A stretch of DNA of 64,000 bases from Albifimbria verrucaria (GCA_020081605.1 JAHREC010000018.1:5890001-5954000), one strand, 5' to 3'. Shown: positions 36,717 to 49,032, counted from the first letter of the stretch. A program made the numbers and translations. Notes: generated from the letters alone by a model not told the origin.

Positions 36717-39700
36717 ATGTTAACCACGGCTGCTTCTCGACTCCCGCCTAGTGCGAGGGTCCTTCAATCTCGACCGTCGTCCCTGGCCAAAGCGCTCCCT
36801 TCGGTATCGTCATCAATTCAGCAATGCCGCTCCTTTCGTTCAAGCCCTGGCTCCTCCATTAGCGAGTCGGACACCCACCGAGGTGCCCGCAGGCGTCATC
36901 GTATGCTTCGCTACAAGAACATGGAGACCATTAGCCGCAGCATTTCTTGGGAGAACCAGCCCCAAGCCCAAAATGAAGGCAACAAGGCCGCTTTGAAGAA
37001 GGCCATGGCCGCCTCAATCAACTCCGCCACCACAGGTGACAGTGCCAAGTACGTCAACGTCGACGAGATCAAGTCGTGGTCCGATGACGTCTCAGGCGTT
37101 CGCCCTGGTCGCAACATCGAGGATGTTGAGAGAGATGCCATGGAGCACTTGCTCCGCCGCGATCCTACTGGAGCAGGAGTCTTGACATCCTCTATGCAAA
37201 CCCTTCGCAAGCTTATTCATGCTCACCGCGCTCCCAAGGAGGTCACCCCAGAAGAAGTCCTTCGCGCCACTGCCCCGACCGAGGAAGCCGGCAGCTTCAT
37301 CGATCCCATCACCAACCGCAGAGTCTTGCGTTCATTCGCTCCCAAGTACGAGGATCTTGATCAGTACGGTCCTGCCAAGGACACCAAGCCAAGAACCAGG
37401 CCCACAACCGAGAGCCTGGTGCAAGATGCACAGAAGTACCGCTCCACTCAGTGGAATGAACCTGACGGCTTGCCCAAGCTTTCTGCCGAAGAAAAGTCCA
37501 AGCAATATAAGGATCTTGACAAGTACTCGCCATCCAAGTTCGACAGCCCCAACCAGGCTCGTACCCTCACCCCTGAAGAGGAGTCTAAGAACTACAATGA
37601 CCTTGACAAGTACCAGCCTGTAAGCTGGAACGAGCCCGATGGTCTCCCCAAGACCACCCCGAGGAGGACTCCAAGAACTACACCGACTTGCACAAGTATT
37701 CCGCTGTTCAGATTGACAATCCGGACACTCCGCGAAAGCTGACTGCTGAGGAGGCTTCCAAGCAGTACGACGACCTTCACTTGTACGGTGCAGTGCGCTG
37801 GAACGAACCCGACGGTCTGCTAAAGCCTACCGCCGAGGAAGCTTCCAAGAACTACGCTGACCTGGATCAATATGGCCCGGTCCAGTGGAATGAGCCAGAT
37901 GGGCTCCGGAAGCTGACCCCCGAGGAAAAGTCAAAGGATTACCAGGATCTTTCCAGCTACGGCCCCGTTGCCTGGAGCGAGCCAGATGGTCTACGTAGGC
38001 TGACACCCGAGGAGAAGTCGAAGCAGTATGACGATCTTGCTGCCTACGCTGAGCCCTTTGTTGTCAAGGACTCTGTTCTGGAGGCTCACGAGGCTGCTCA
38101 GATGGACCCCACGCCCAAGGCTGAGCCTTTGGCCGCCAAGGTTGACGCCCCCATTGAGGACAAGTCCAAGGAGTATAAGGATCTTGACAAGTACGGCCCG
38201 GTCCGTTGGAACGAGCCAGACGGTCTCAGAAAAGTGACCCCAGAAGAGCTGTCAAAGAACTACGAGGACCTTCATTTGTATGGCGCAACCCGCTGGAACG
38301 AACCCGATGGCCTTCGTCCTTTGACTGCCGAGGAAAAGTCCAAGACATACCGCGACCTCCATGCCTACGCACCAACCGGCAAGTCCGGCCCTGAGGCTGT
38401 TCCCACAAGAGTTCATCCTGAGGAGGCCTCAAAGGACTACAAGGATCTACCTGAGTATTCCCAGTATGACAACGGTGATGCAGCCACCCCTCGTGTCCAC
38501 CCAGAGGAGGCCAGCAAGCAGTATGAGGATCTCCGCGAATACTCCCAGTATGATAACACTGGCCCAGAAACGGAGCGCATCCACCCCGAGGAAGCATCCA
38601 AGCAATATGAGGACCTCTCCAAGTATCCTGCACAGGGCTACGAGGAGCCAAAGCAGACCACCCGTACCCACCCTGAGGAGCTGACCAAGGAGTACGAGGA
38701 CCTGGGCGAGTATTCGCCCCGCAAATTTGAGCCGGTCGACCAGGCATACCCAGTTCACCCTGAGGATGCGTCAAAGAGTACGAGGACTTGGGCAAGTACA
38801 AGCCTCAGAAGTTTGACTCCGTCGCCCGTGGTTATCCCTTGCATCCTGAGGAAGCATCCAAGGCGTACCCGGACCTTCATCTCTACCAGGGGATCGCGCA
38901 CAACAAACCATTCGGTAAGATTACGGACCTCCCAAACCCTTTTGCCATTCGACCCAAACCTTACCAGGCCAAGTCGCCATCGCAGGAACACACCATAGCG
39001 GCGTTGGCCAGACACTGGGGCTTTATCACCCCAGTGATGTTGACGCTGAGCCCTTGGACACGCTGACGGCACAGGAGATTCGGGCAGAGGTGTTGCAGAG
39101 AGCCCAGGAGCCGACAGGGAAGAGAGCGTGTCCAGCGGTGCGCAGGAGGTGGAGGAGCAGGTAAGAGTGGAGGCAGGGCGCAAGTTGACTGGGAACTTCG
39201 TGCGAGACTTTCCAGAGGAATTCGCCCGATCGTGGAGTGCCGAGTATTCTCCTTCCGGCACGACCTTATACCCGAAAGACCAAGCTAGGGATGGACAAAG
39301 CGCCGGAGGTTCGACGGCGCTGGATGTAGAAGAGGACGTCCACCCCAGTTCGATGGATGAGAGCTTCCCTCGGGAAACGTCAAGATTGGAGCCAGCCATG
39401 AGCCGTCTGTCACAGAAGAGCAAAATGAGCGCAGAAGAGAAGGCTATGCTCAGCGCGGATCCTTACTCTATGGCCCCTCAGGGATTGCAAACTAGCTATA
39501 CCGAGGAATGCGGCGGAAGGGCGACGTGGCCTACAATGGTCCGACACTATTCAGCCAAGGCAAAGTCAAGCGAAGACAAGGACGGGCAATCATCGTCAGA
39601 AGAACCCATATCATGGAAGATTCTTGCGTATGATCCCATAGCGCAGTCTGTGGCTGTGGCCGAGACTAGCTCAAGCGTTGTTGACGCGTCGTCACCCTCA

Positions 39701-40216
39701 CCACCAGCCGAAGTCCTCGCTCGTCTGTCCAACCCTTCCAAGTTCCTACCACACTTTAGGCGGCTGGGACTGCAAGGCTACGAGATCTTCTCCGGCAGTG
39801 GCGATGTCATGGTGTTCCGGAAAGTCAGACCGTCATCTATGGACGCCGACGCTGCAAGCACCCTTGCCGAGACTGGTGACAGGAGAGCAACACGAATCAA
39901 CCCGATTGACATGATGGGTTATCCTGTGACGGGCAACTTTGCCAGCCCTACGGGATTCGTCAACTACGACTCAGTAGCTGAGGACGTGGTAGACAAGCCT
40001 GTGCCGCCATATCGATCGACTGTTGACACGACGAGGAACGAAACAGCGGCAGACTCACAAACGTCGACTTCTGAGGGCCAACGCAAGAAGAGAAGCCTCG
40101 GACGAAAGCTGGCGCTCACAACGGTATGGGTTGCCGGAGGAGCGTACGCGGTAAGCGTGATGGGAGAGTACTTTAGCACAGGAGGTGCCGACGGCAGAAG
40201 AGCGAAGAGACTATGA
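36717..40216 (+). CDS. Predicted mitochondrial protein with ~18 tandem 'EEASKxYxDL...WNEPDGL' repeats
   Basis: Function unknown. The N-terminus (MLTTAASRLPPSARVLQSR..., Arg/Ser/Ala-rich, no acids for ~50 residues) looks like a mitochondrial presequence. After ~200 residues comes a repeat region of about 27-30 residues per unit built on [ST]xEE-x-SK-x-Y-x-DL-x2-Y-x-P-x3-WNEPDGL. Early units end in WNEPDGL; later units replace it with HPEEASK-type links (VHPEEASKQYEDL). A non-repeated C-terminal part follows: PSKFLPHFRRLGLQGYEIF, GYPVTGNFASPTGFVNYD and a hydrophobic helix (LALTTVWVAGGAYAVSVMG) before ...DGRRAKRL. This suggests an inner- or outer-membrane-tethered repeat protein, ~1,165 residues. 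Single bases are missing at 37657-37660 (CCCC), ~38775, 39006-39007 and ~39108; with them restored all repeat units are in register. Related proteins are usually labelled only 'serine-threonine rich'. Confidence 0.82.
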
Positions 40217-40713
40217 GGGGATGACACCTGAACCAGGCAGGTGAGAGGAGATTTGCACACAACACAAGTCAAGGAATTACATTGCGCGTTAGGATAGTAT
40301 GGAATACCCGGGCCAATATGGCCCTTGCATGGCTTTATGTTATCAGCAAGCCACGGCACCATTAGGGAGACCGTGGCTGCTTTTGGGTTAGGACCTGCTT
40401 TACATTCGTTTGGGACGTGGCAATCTGCACTTTTAGGTGGAACTTGGGGGTTAACGGAGTTTGGATCACTGTAACCTATGGCGATGGGTCGCATATTTTG
40501 GAGTCGATTAGGATCGGGCAAGAATACATGAATAAACAAGCATGACAAAAAAATCATGACGACGTTGCTATTTTGTGTATGTGTGCGTGTGCGTATGTGA
40601 GTGTGCGGCAGCGGTGCTATCGTGCCTTACAGCTAACTTCCATAGTAGTGATGATACCCTAGCGCTCTCATATAAGAGCCAAGCCATTGCGTCGTGAGCC
40701 GAGCAGCACAGGC
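40217..40713. other. Intergenic 3' region
   Basis: Convergent spacer between the repeat-protein gene and the small gene on the minus strand. T/G-rich with a GTGTGCGTGTG tract near 40578-40600. No gene recognised. Confidence 0.5.
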
Positions 40714-41107
40714 TCAGCTCCTCTCGGAAAATCCAGGCCCCGTCTTGACATTGTCAATGCCCGTCATCTGCAGCGCGCGCTTCTGGTCCTCTTTGTTCCA
40801 GCTCTGGCGGCGCTCGAAGCTAGGCTTCCAGCTGTTGGTGGAGTCCATGGCGCGGGCGGCGCCGGCGTCAGTGCGGCCTGCGTATCGGGTCAGGCTTTCT
40901 TTTCTTTTTTTTAATGTCCCATGGAGACAATTAGACGAAAAGGAACGAAAAGGAATTCACGCACCTTCAGCTCCCGTCGCGGTCCCGCTGGATGTGCTGG
41001 CCGGGTCCTTGGGCGCAGGGTGCGAGGGGATGGACGACGACGCCGTGACGGCGCTGGAGTGGGGTGGTTCGGTGGAGGGGGTTGTCGACGCCGAAGCGAG
41101 CAGCCAT
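40714..41107 (-). CDS. Small conserved fungal protein (RRQSWNKEDQK motif), two exons
   Basis: Unknown function. Exon 2 (40877-40714) encodes GRTDAGAARAMDSTNSWK, then the striking FERRQSWNKEDQKRALQM and a TGPGFSERS end. Exon 1 (to 40965) is Thr/Ser/Pro-rich and joins through an 87-base GT...AG intron (40964-40878) whose phase fits exactly the frame ...SGTATGAEG|RTDAG. I recall similar short proteins with a SW-x-KEDxK core from other ascomycetes, but I cannot check this here. The 5' end is uncertain. The ATG at 41107 has an excellent context (CCACCATGG) but is out of frame with exon 1 by a small indel, probably in the CCCCC tract just after it. The gene is easy to miss because both exons are under 150 bases. 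Confidence 0.6.
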
Positions 41108-42064
41108 GGTGGATATATATAACGGTTATTGAGTTTGATATCTTTACAAAGAGAGAGAAAAGGGATTGCGTGTTTGCGGATACGAGAGATGAGGGAAGAA
41201 TGCGTTGATATACACTTTTTCGCAGCCCCGTGTCGATGATGTAGGAGGAGGGGACGCTGGACCCTGGGATGGGCGGCTGCTGATACGCTATGGGCTGCGC
41301 TGCCCCTCTTTCTGCTGCTAAGGGTTCGCTGTGCGTGCATGCAGCTTGCTCCGTGGTGGGTGGGAACTGACGATGTTGCCACCGGCGCTGCATTTGCCTG
41401 TTCGTCAATTCCAAGTTTTTTTATAGCTTTGCATGAAGTAACAGTCTGGTTTAAAGCATGGTCTGCTACCATTGAATTTTATCTGCGTCTGTTTGGTTGC
41501 CCATGTCATGGTGTGTTACACACCGGCCATTGCCCATGTACACCACACCAACTAATGCCAACTTACACCCATCAACCCGCGCCTAACCTACAGTAGCAGC
41601 CATGACTTCACACACCGTTCCCCAGCCCGCTCTAGCAACTTCGGCTTTCAGCTTCAACACGGCTTTGTTCAACTACTCCAGCGTTCAAATACATTTTGAC
41701 CCCATACTCCTAACCTAATGCTCCGGTTCCCTTGTCCAGTGAGAAAAACACAAATTTCACACCGAACCCATTTCCCTTGCGGTTGAACAGCAGAGTTCCG
41801 TTTCCATACATGACACCGTCTTCCTCCCTTCTGGTATATAGCCGAAAACCATTGAAAAAACAAAGACGCCGGGGAAGGCTATGCTTGAGAGAAGAAAAAA
41901 AAGAGGAATATAAATAAATGGTTGCAGCTTTTGCAACTGAGAATGGTGGAGGGTGTATGTACAAGCGGGTGGATGAAATGCAGGTGTGTCATGTAATTTA
42001 TACGGCATTTTCAAGGTTGTGTCTTCTTCGATGGCAAGAAGTCGTTCAAAGAATGAATGCTTGT
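41108..42064. other. Intergenic
   Basis: Promoter of the small minus-strand gene and 3' flank of the FHA gene. Open frames are short and unsupported. No RNA gene recognised. Confidence 0.45.
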
Positions 42065-43731
42065 TCAAGGCGTTCGTGGACGCTTCCAGTAGTATTGCTG
42101 TCATCTTGTTAGCATCATCCTCATCCCCGTCATTAGATCTGTGAGACTGCTTACCTTGTGTTGCTTCCTGCAATTCCGCAGGCTTGGCTTCCTCATACCG
42201 TCCACCACCGCCCTTCGCTGCTCATCATCGTCTCGCTCCGGAACGTAGTAGTACTCGCTCTCGAGCGCCTTGCCCGCTGCGTCCTTGCCCTGGCGTGGGA
42301 TGATGCCTACGCACGCCGTCGACTCGATCATGGTCCGCAGTGCATCCTTGGTCAGGTCGCGCTTCTCCTCCGCAGGGAGGTTCTGCATGATGGTCGAGAG
42401 AGGAGTAGACGACAGCCGCGAGAAGGCAAGCTGGTTGATGACGTGGTTGGTCACGGCCGGGTCGATCTTGACCTCAGGCATCACGGGTTCGGGCTTGGGC
42501 TTGGGGACTCCAGCTTGATCTTGGGAGAGAAGTGCTCCAGCCGGGGAGGTGGTGAGGATGGAGGGTCGGAGGCCAGCTCTTGCAGTGCGTTGAGCGTGGT
42601 CGGCTTGTGCAGGGGACGCTTGGCTGGCTTGGCCACCTTGGGCGACTTTGTGGAGATGGACGCCAGACGGCTGGCGATGTTGGCGCCGAAAGGTCCAAAT
42701 GAGTGCACAATGGGGTCGTTCTCCTCATCCGGATCATGCTCGTCGCCGTCGCTCAGCTCACTGGTGAAGCTGGCAGTGGCCTCGGTTCGCATGCTGGCGT
42801 TTACATCCAGCATACGCTCCGACTTGGGCAGCGGAAGCTCAGGCTCATCCTCATAGATCTGGATGCCCGAAGCACGCTCATCTGGCAGCAAGGACTGCAG
42901 CCGTTGTGAGCTAGACATGCTACGGTTGGCAGGAGTAGGGCTGGTAGGTGACTGAATTCTGGTAGTTCGTCGCAGAGGAGATTGAAGCACGTTCGCCGCG
43001 CCAGCACGAGCTTGCGACCTGGGCGAGTCATCCCAGCTGGAATCAGACAGATTGGCGAGGTTGTCTACCCCGCGCTTAGGCCACTGGATCATGACCCGGG
43101 CATCCTGGACGTCGAGCATGATCTCGCTGCCGTCAGTCTCGCTAGAAAAGCTGTCACCCTTGTACAGCTCCCAGGTACGGCCTTGGCTGTGCAGCTTGAG
43201 TCCGTTCCAGCCTGTGCAAATGATCTCGATCTTATCGTGCTCAAGCGGGCTCGGGGCGGCAATGTACCGCGCGCGGACGTGCACACGCGACACGAGACGG
43301 TTGGCCGAGAGCTGGAAGTGCGACGAGTTGGATGAACGACCCATGGTCACCACATCACCGTTCTCGGGCAGCTCGATGGCGGGCACGGCAGACAGCGGGG
43401 CGCGTTCGGACGCAGCGCGGACCAGAGAGGGCCGTTGCTGACCGTTGTGACGTGGCGGAGAGCTGGACAGGATGCCCGTGCTAGAAGTTGGCACAGGAGT
43501 AGGGTATTTAAGCTGGGCATTGCCGGTGTTGCGGCGCTTGAGAGGTCGTGGCAGACCCGGTGATGATGAAAGCGGCTCGAATGGTGGCAGCAGAGACGCA
43601 GCGGAACGCTTAGTTCCGGCGACGGAAGGCGACGAGGGCGGGTTGGCCGCGGAATCAGAAGAGTTGGATCTGCGAGGAGCAGGGAGCGAGGGCTCCTCGG
43701 GAGCGAGGCTTGGCTGGGGAGAAGCGTTCAT
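42065..43731 (-). CDS. FHA-domain nuclear protein (Tos4/Plm2-like)
   Basis: Predicted phospho-threonine-binding nuclear factor. The minus-strand exons are 43731-42155 and 42097-42065. The last intron (42154-42098) splices HK to QYYWKRPRTP and gives a sensible end. The N-terminal ~100 residues are Ser/Pro-rich. The FHA domain follows (residues ~110-215): the conserved Gly-Arg-Ser in VTMGRSSNSSHFQL, then RLVSRVHVRARY, CTGWNGLKLH, TWELYKGDSF and MLDVQDARVMIQWP. A long linker with TP/SP motifs precedes a conserved C-terminal helical block (VTNHVINQLAFSRLSSTP, PAEEKRDLTKDALRTM, CVGIIPRQGKDA). About 537 residues. One base is missing at 42503-42506 (GGGG on +), which hides the PKPKPEPVMPEV join. The Tos4/Plm2 label rests on domain layout only. 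Confidence 0.82.
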
Positions 43732-45655
43732 GTTGGGCAGTCGTTTGTGGTATCACCGTAATTGCATCCCTCCAACACCCACACCAGATATGGCCCTGTA
43801 GACCGGTATAACCGCGTCAATTCGCGTCCGGTGCGTGAAAATTCCCAAACTCTTTCTCTTGGACGCTATTTCGTTCAGATTTTTGCTTTGGAGCAATTCG
43901 TCGTGCTAGGTTGCAGCAGGGAACAGAGTCCAGGGCCCAAGGCGGTCGGCCACTTACACGAACCCAACGAGGGAGATGGGAAACCAGAGGGTCACGTAGA
44001 GCGAGACCCGGCGATGGGGGTAAAGGCGTTTAACACGAAACCCAGGTTAGAGAAAAGGCAGATACTCGAAAGGGAGTGTATGTGTATCGCGGGTCGGCAA
44101 AGTAGGCCTGGCCTCGTAGTCGGTCGTGCGTCGGGAAGAAGAAAAGAGAGGGAGTGAGTGTGCAGTAGCAGCAAACGCGTGGGTTAATTGGGGACTGGAG
44201 CTATTTAAACGGGCAGACACGAACCAACGCGCTGGGCCACTCGCGTTTTTGGCGTTGGCGTTTTTTGTGCACCTTCATTAGTGCTGTGCGGCGGACGTGT
44301 CCCCGCGCTACAGGGCGCTGTGGGTGCATAACTTAGCGGGGTCTACAGCGCGTGTCTCACTGTAGCTCAGCGCATCTTCAGCAGCCTGGGCTTTAATGAC
44401 GGCCTGCATCGTCACATATGCACCTAGTGCATGGATAGCTACGTGACGGCTCTCACGACCTCTTTCGCCATGGACGATTTTTCTTTCCCTTTCCCTCGTT
44501 TTAAGAAAATGAAATTGTAGAATCGTTTGATCTATTGAAATTGCCCAAATTCCACTCCAGTTTCCACCTTCTTCTCCCGTGGTCCATAGCCTGCACCGCA
44601 TATCTCTCGCACGTCAACGCCAGCCTCCTGTCTCCTCCTTGCTGCCCACCGACACGTCTCCACCCTGTTTTCGATCGCGTCCTTCCCTGCTCGACCCCGG
44701 ACCATGCCGACAAGCGAACCGAGGGTTCACAGCCTCCGAAAGCTGGTTTTTAGGGCACGGAATTTCCGCAGGATGCATCATTGAATCATGTGCTAAAGTC
44801 GCCTAATGCAGGGAGGATTACGGCGTGGGTGGTGCAGAAGGGCCAGTTCACTGGTTGCTCGCGAAGCTCTCTCCCCAGCCTGATTTTAATTCTTTGTCGA
44901 GGCCGTTTTGGTTGGTGCTTGATTAACGAGTACAATTGACGGATCGGTATACCTCCTTGCAGGGCCTTGAACTCAATTACCACGCCTAAATTACTTGGCC
45001 AGGCTTTTCCCAAGCTCCAACCGTAGATGGCGCTGGTGCGTGTGCGTAGATCGACAGGACGTGGCTCCTTTGTACTCACATGCAGGTGTGTGATTCCCAA
45101 TTTCTCACCTCAGCGGCTCAATCCATCCCAACAAATTGGATTTGAAGCCGGTAAGCGCATCGAACGCTGCATGTCTAGTGTCGTTGGGTTGGAGCGTGCG
45201 GACGTCGTGAGCTTGACCGCAACGCTGTCTCACGCTGTCGTCATCACTGCGAGCACGGCCACCAGAACGTGATGCACTGGCTTCCTCCAGGCCGGTCGCT
45301 CGAGCAAGAGAATGCTCAAAACATAATAATAATTGAAATCTACTCGTTGGAATCACTCAGGTTCCTTATATCTACATTTTGTGCCATCCTTGAAGTAAGC
45401 ATATTCGAGCCTCCTCCGCCATCCGAGACATCGGCCGGACATGGTGAAGTGGAGCCTGCGGCCCGTCCATGCCCCGCGCCAAGACCGGCACCGGCACCAG
45501 CAGGCTCCGAGTGGCTGTGGTGGCTGGGGACCCTGTTCCAAGCCACAAGGAAATCGCCCAGAAAAAAAAGTTTGGATTTTTCTTTCCAACTGATAACGCC
45601 CCCACTATCAATTCCCATCTATCAAACACAGCGAAAATCTTCATCTTTCGCAACC
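43732..45655. other. Divergent promoter region between FHA gene and L1-domain gene
   Basis: About 1.9 kb without a recognised gene. A TATTTAAA element at ~44203 lies in GC-rich flanks. The 150 bases before 45656 form a pyrimidine-rich leader. Open frames here are antisense or short and show no domain. Confidence 0.45.
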
Positions 45656-46874
45656 ATGGCGCCGTCAAAAGATGTTGTCGTTGCCGGCTCCAGTGCCCTG
45701 GCCTCAATTGATCCCGATCAGGTTCGTTCGTCCCGCACGCTCGCTGCCATGCTCCCCGTCGGCTAACCCCCTCGTCCCCAGACCCTGAAGGCGTCCAAGG
45801 CGCTGCTCGCACACATCAAGAAGGCTTCGCAGCAGCAGGCCGACGAGTCGTCCAAGCGCAACCTGCTCGAGGATGACGAGGAGGCGGTCGCCCAGCCCGT
45901 CTGGCTGACCCTCACCACCAAGCGTCACATCGCCGACAAGGCCCGCCTGCAGCCCGGCAAGATCGCCCTTCCTCACTCCATCAACACGGACGAGTCGACC
46001 ACCATCTGCCTGATCACCGCGGACCCCCAGCGTGCTTACAAGGACATTGTCGCCTCTGAGGAGTTCCCCGCTGAGTTGAAGAAGCGCATCACCCGTGTCA
46101 TCGACTTCAGCCACCTCAAGGCCAAGTTCAACCAGTACGAGGCTCAGCGAAAGCTTTTCTCCGAGCACGATATCTTCCTGGGCGATGAGCGTATCATCAA
46201 CCGACTGCCCAAGGTTCTGGGCAAGACTTTCTTCAAGACCACCCAGAAGCGTCCTGTCCCCGTTTTCCTGCAGCCCCGACAGGCCAAGAAGGCCGAGGGC
46301 AAGAAGGTCAAGCAACCAAAGGTTGAGGGTGCCGTCAACGCTGCCACCGCTGCCCAGATTGCCAAGGAGGTTGAAAAGGCCCTCGCCTCGGCTCTCGTCA
46401 GCCTTGCTCCCACCACAAACACCGCCGTCAAGATCGGCTGGTCCGACTGGACCCCAGAGCAGATTGCCGACAACGTCGACGCCGTCGTCACCGCCCTCGT
46501 TGGCAAGTGGATTCCACAGAAGTGGCGCAACGTCAAGGGCATATACATCAAGGGCCCTGAGACGACCGCTCTGCCTATCTGGCTGACCGAGGAGCTGTGG
46601 GTTGACGACAAGGACGTCATCGCCGACTCCGAGGTCAAGGACACCAAGGCTATCAAGGGCTCCGAGAAGGCCAACATTGGCAAGAAGCGCAAGACGCTCG
46701 AGACTGCCGAAGAGGAGGAGGCCGCCGCCGCCGAGTCCCCGCGCCCAAGAAGAAGGCCAGAAGCAGCAGCCGGCGGCTGAGAGCGACGACGCCAAGCTCA
46801 ACGAGCAGATCGCCGAGCGCAAGACCAGGCTCAGGGCGCGAAAGGCCGCGGCCAAGAAGGCAATGGAGGAGTAA
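45656..46874 (+). CDS. Ribosomal L1-domain protein of ribosome biogenesis (Utp30/Cic1/RSL1D1 family)
   Basis: Predicted nucleolar assembly factor with an L1 fold. Exon 1 (45656-45721, MAPSKDVVVAGSSALASIDPDQ) joins through a 60-base intron (45722-45781) to TLKASKALLAHIKKA. The L1-like domain covers VWLTLTTKRHIADKARLQPG, ICLITADPQRAYKDIV, the ITRVIDFSHLKAKF block, FSEHDIFLGDERIINRLP, LGKTFFKTTQKRPVPV and KIGWSDWTPEQIADNVDAVV. The tail is Lys/Glu-rich (KKRKTLETAEEEEAAAAE, then KLNEQIAERKTRLRARKAAA), as expected for nucleolar proteins. About 386 residues. Two single-base losses at 46737-46740 (CCCC) and ~46758 interrupt the tail. Utp30 and Cic1 cannot be told apart from the sequence alone. Confidence 0.9.
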
Positions 46875-47142
46875 AACAGGTTAATGGACCCGTGTACATG
46901 ACCCTCTGGCAACTCGGTGTTGGGCGTTACGGCGTAGACATTAGTAGAAGATGATGGTGTCTCATTCGAGGATATCATGGAATATATTTCAAGTGGTGTT
47001 ACACGCTAAACTATCCAGTTTGTTCCCATAACCCGTTGACCAAAGTGTCTGTACGGTGCGCTTGCCGATAAATCATACCAATTACGTATACCAAAGTAAA
47101 GAAAAAGCCCAGTAGTTTAATCACAGTCATAGAAAAGTGGCT

Positions 47143-48146
47143 TTACAGCTCGTCAGACTTGAAGCCGGTTGTCCTGTCAAAGGACCGCTTGTAGGGACCA
47201 AAGTAGTTGGCCATTGTGTCGTTGAGCGTTTGCTCTGAAATGTCCATGTGCTCTCCAGGGATGGACTTGAAGATGAGGCCGCCCTTGCGGTCAAGCTCCT
47301 GCAGACCGAGCCAGTCCTCGCGGTAGAGTGCTCTGGCCCGCAGGGGACGGTTTCCGTGCCGTTGACCTCGCCGAACCACGACGTCTCCTTGGGGATCACG
47401 ACGGTGTCCTCTGCGAACTGGTACATGACGAAATTTGACAGACTGGCAATGTTTTTCTTGTAGTCGACGTTCTTGAGGACCCGCTCGTTGTTGATGTCGG
47501 CAAGGAAGTTGGAGTTGTCGAGGTACGAGTCGTACTCAGCCTGCGTCCGCGGGTCGCGGTAGTACTGGGCCGGCACAAGGCGGTTCTGGACAAACGCACT
47601 CCACGTGTTGAAGCGCAGCAGGGCCATGGCGCCCTTGCACAGCCAGTCGTTGGTGGCACAGGCGCGGAACTCGACGATGCCGTTGTGCTGGCTGCCAAAG
47701 GTGATGAGGCTGCGGACGGGTGGGTTGTTGCAGCGCTCGACGTAGCCGCGCAGGAACTGGCCGCCCTGGGAGAAGCCGATAGCGTCAATGGCGGGCGCGG
47801 TGCTCAGGATGGGGTGCGCCGCCAGCAAGGAGCAGACGCTCTCGAGCTGGCTCGTCATATTGCCGAAGAAGGTAGCAGAACGGTCGTCGTTGGCGTTGGC
47901 GCCTAGGGCAACGACATAGACGAAGGTGCCCGGGTTGACGGCGTCGGCCAGGGCGGCAACCTGTCCGATGCCCTCGCCGTTGTACGAGTCTCCCAGGCCG
48001 TGCCAGATGACCACCGGCAGCGGCGTGTCATCGTTGTCGTCAGCGGAATGGGTGGATGCTTGCTGCGTCAGCGGGACTTGCTGGGATGCGAGAGCAAGGC
48101 GACTGGCCAGAAGGCCGGCGGCGAGGACGGAGGATGCGGTGCGCAT
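47143..48146 (-). CDS. PPT1: Palmitoyl-protein thioesterase 1 with C-terminal SDEL
   Basis: Removes S-linked palmitate from proteins. Single exon, start at 48146 with a signal peptide (MRTASSVLAAGLLASRLALA). PPT landmarks: PVVIWHGLGDSYN, nucleophile Ser in GFSQGGQFLRGYVERCN, TFGSQHNGI, WLCKGAMALLR, VPAQYYRDP and the catalytic-His segment GEHMDIS near the C-terminus. The C-terminus reads TTGFKSDEL, an HDEL/KDEL-like ER-retrieval tail; family members in animals are lysosomal. About 334 residues, normal for PPT1. One base is missing at 47343-47346 (GGGG on +), within ETVPLRARALY. Without restoring it, an alternative frame runs to 47127 and loses the catalytic His. Convergent with the L1-domain gene, about 270 bases apart. 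Confidence 0.93.
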
Positions 48147-49032
48147 CGTGGAAACTAAAATTGTTTGTTTCCAATAAGGCCGTGGTAGTTGCAGCTAAAT
48201 TGTTGGAACGGGTTGGGCTCGCGAATGCCAAGAAGCTGTCAGCGTGATGGGGTGAACTGCGTGTAAGAAGAGATGCATGGAGTTGATTGCAGCAGCTTCC
48301 AAGCTTGGCGACGGGGCCCCAGTTGAGTGACAGTACAAGCCAATCAGTGTGTTACAATAGGCTTACTTAATCGATGCCCCTCCGTTCGCCTGGATGGGCC
48401 TGAGCGTCTGCTTCTTCCATCCGTCGAGGCTTCTTTAGTGCTTCCAGAGCTCAACACCATGTCACCCGCATGGCCCATGGCCGGACATGTTTCCTTGGGG
48501 GCGATAGCATGCCTATCGACGTGTTCTACATGAGACCTTAGCCTGGCTCGTCCTTGACCTTGTCGTTCGCCCACCATCGTATGTACTGCGGCCGCCAGCG
48601 CCGTCCTTGCCGCACTGACTGCCGTGACTGGCCAGCACGGTGAAACACCAGGTGCACCAAGTCTGTGGACCGACCTGATGTAGCTCCAAACCAGCCCTTC
48701 CACCTCTCCTTGTTTCACGAAATCTGCTCTCTCCTCTCGCCACATAGACAAGGGCCCATAGTGTTCCTAGTGGGACACGGCCTGATGTCTGGACAGCCAC
48801 CCGGCCGCGCCCATGGTTGAAAAGGAAACGCATTCCCCGTCGAGGGTTTCCTCTGATCGTCGTATTCCTCTTCGCTAAGGCTTGCTATTTTGTTTCTGGA
48901 CATTTCCCACGAGCCGGACCTCGTTTCGATTCTGCCGATATAATCTTTCTTTCGCTGAAGCACAGGTGCCTCAGCCGCTCGCTCTTCTTTTCCCAAGCTC
49001 AACTGCGATTCTTCGTCAGAAACTCCGACAAC
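48147..49032. other. Divergent intergenic region
   Basis: Promoter of the minus-strand thioesterase gene and leader of the small secreted peptide. Pyrimidine-rich near 48940-49020. No gene recognised. Confidence 0.45.
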
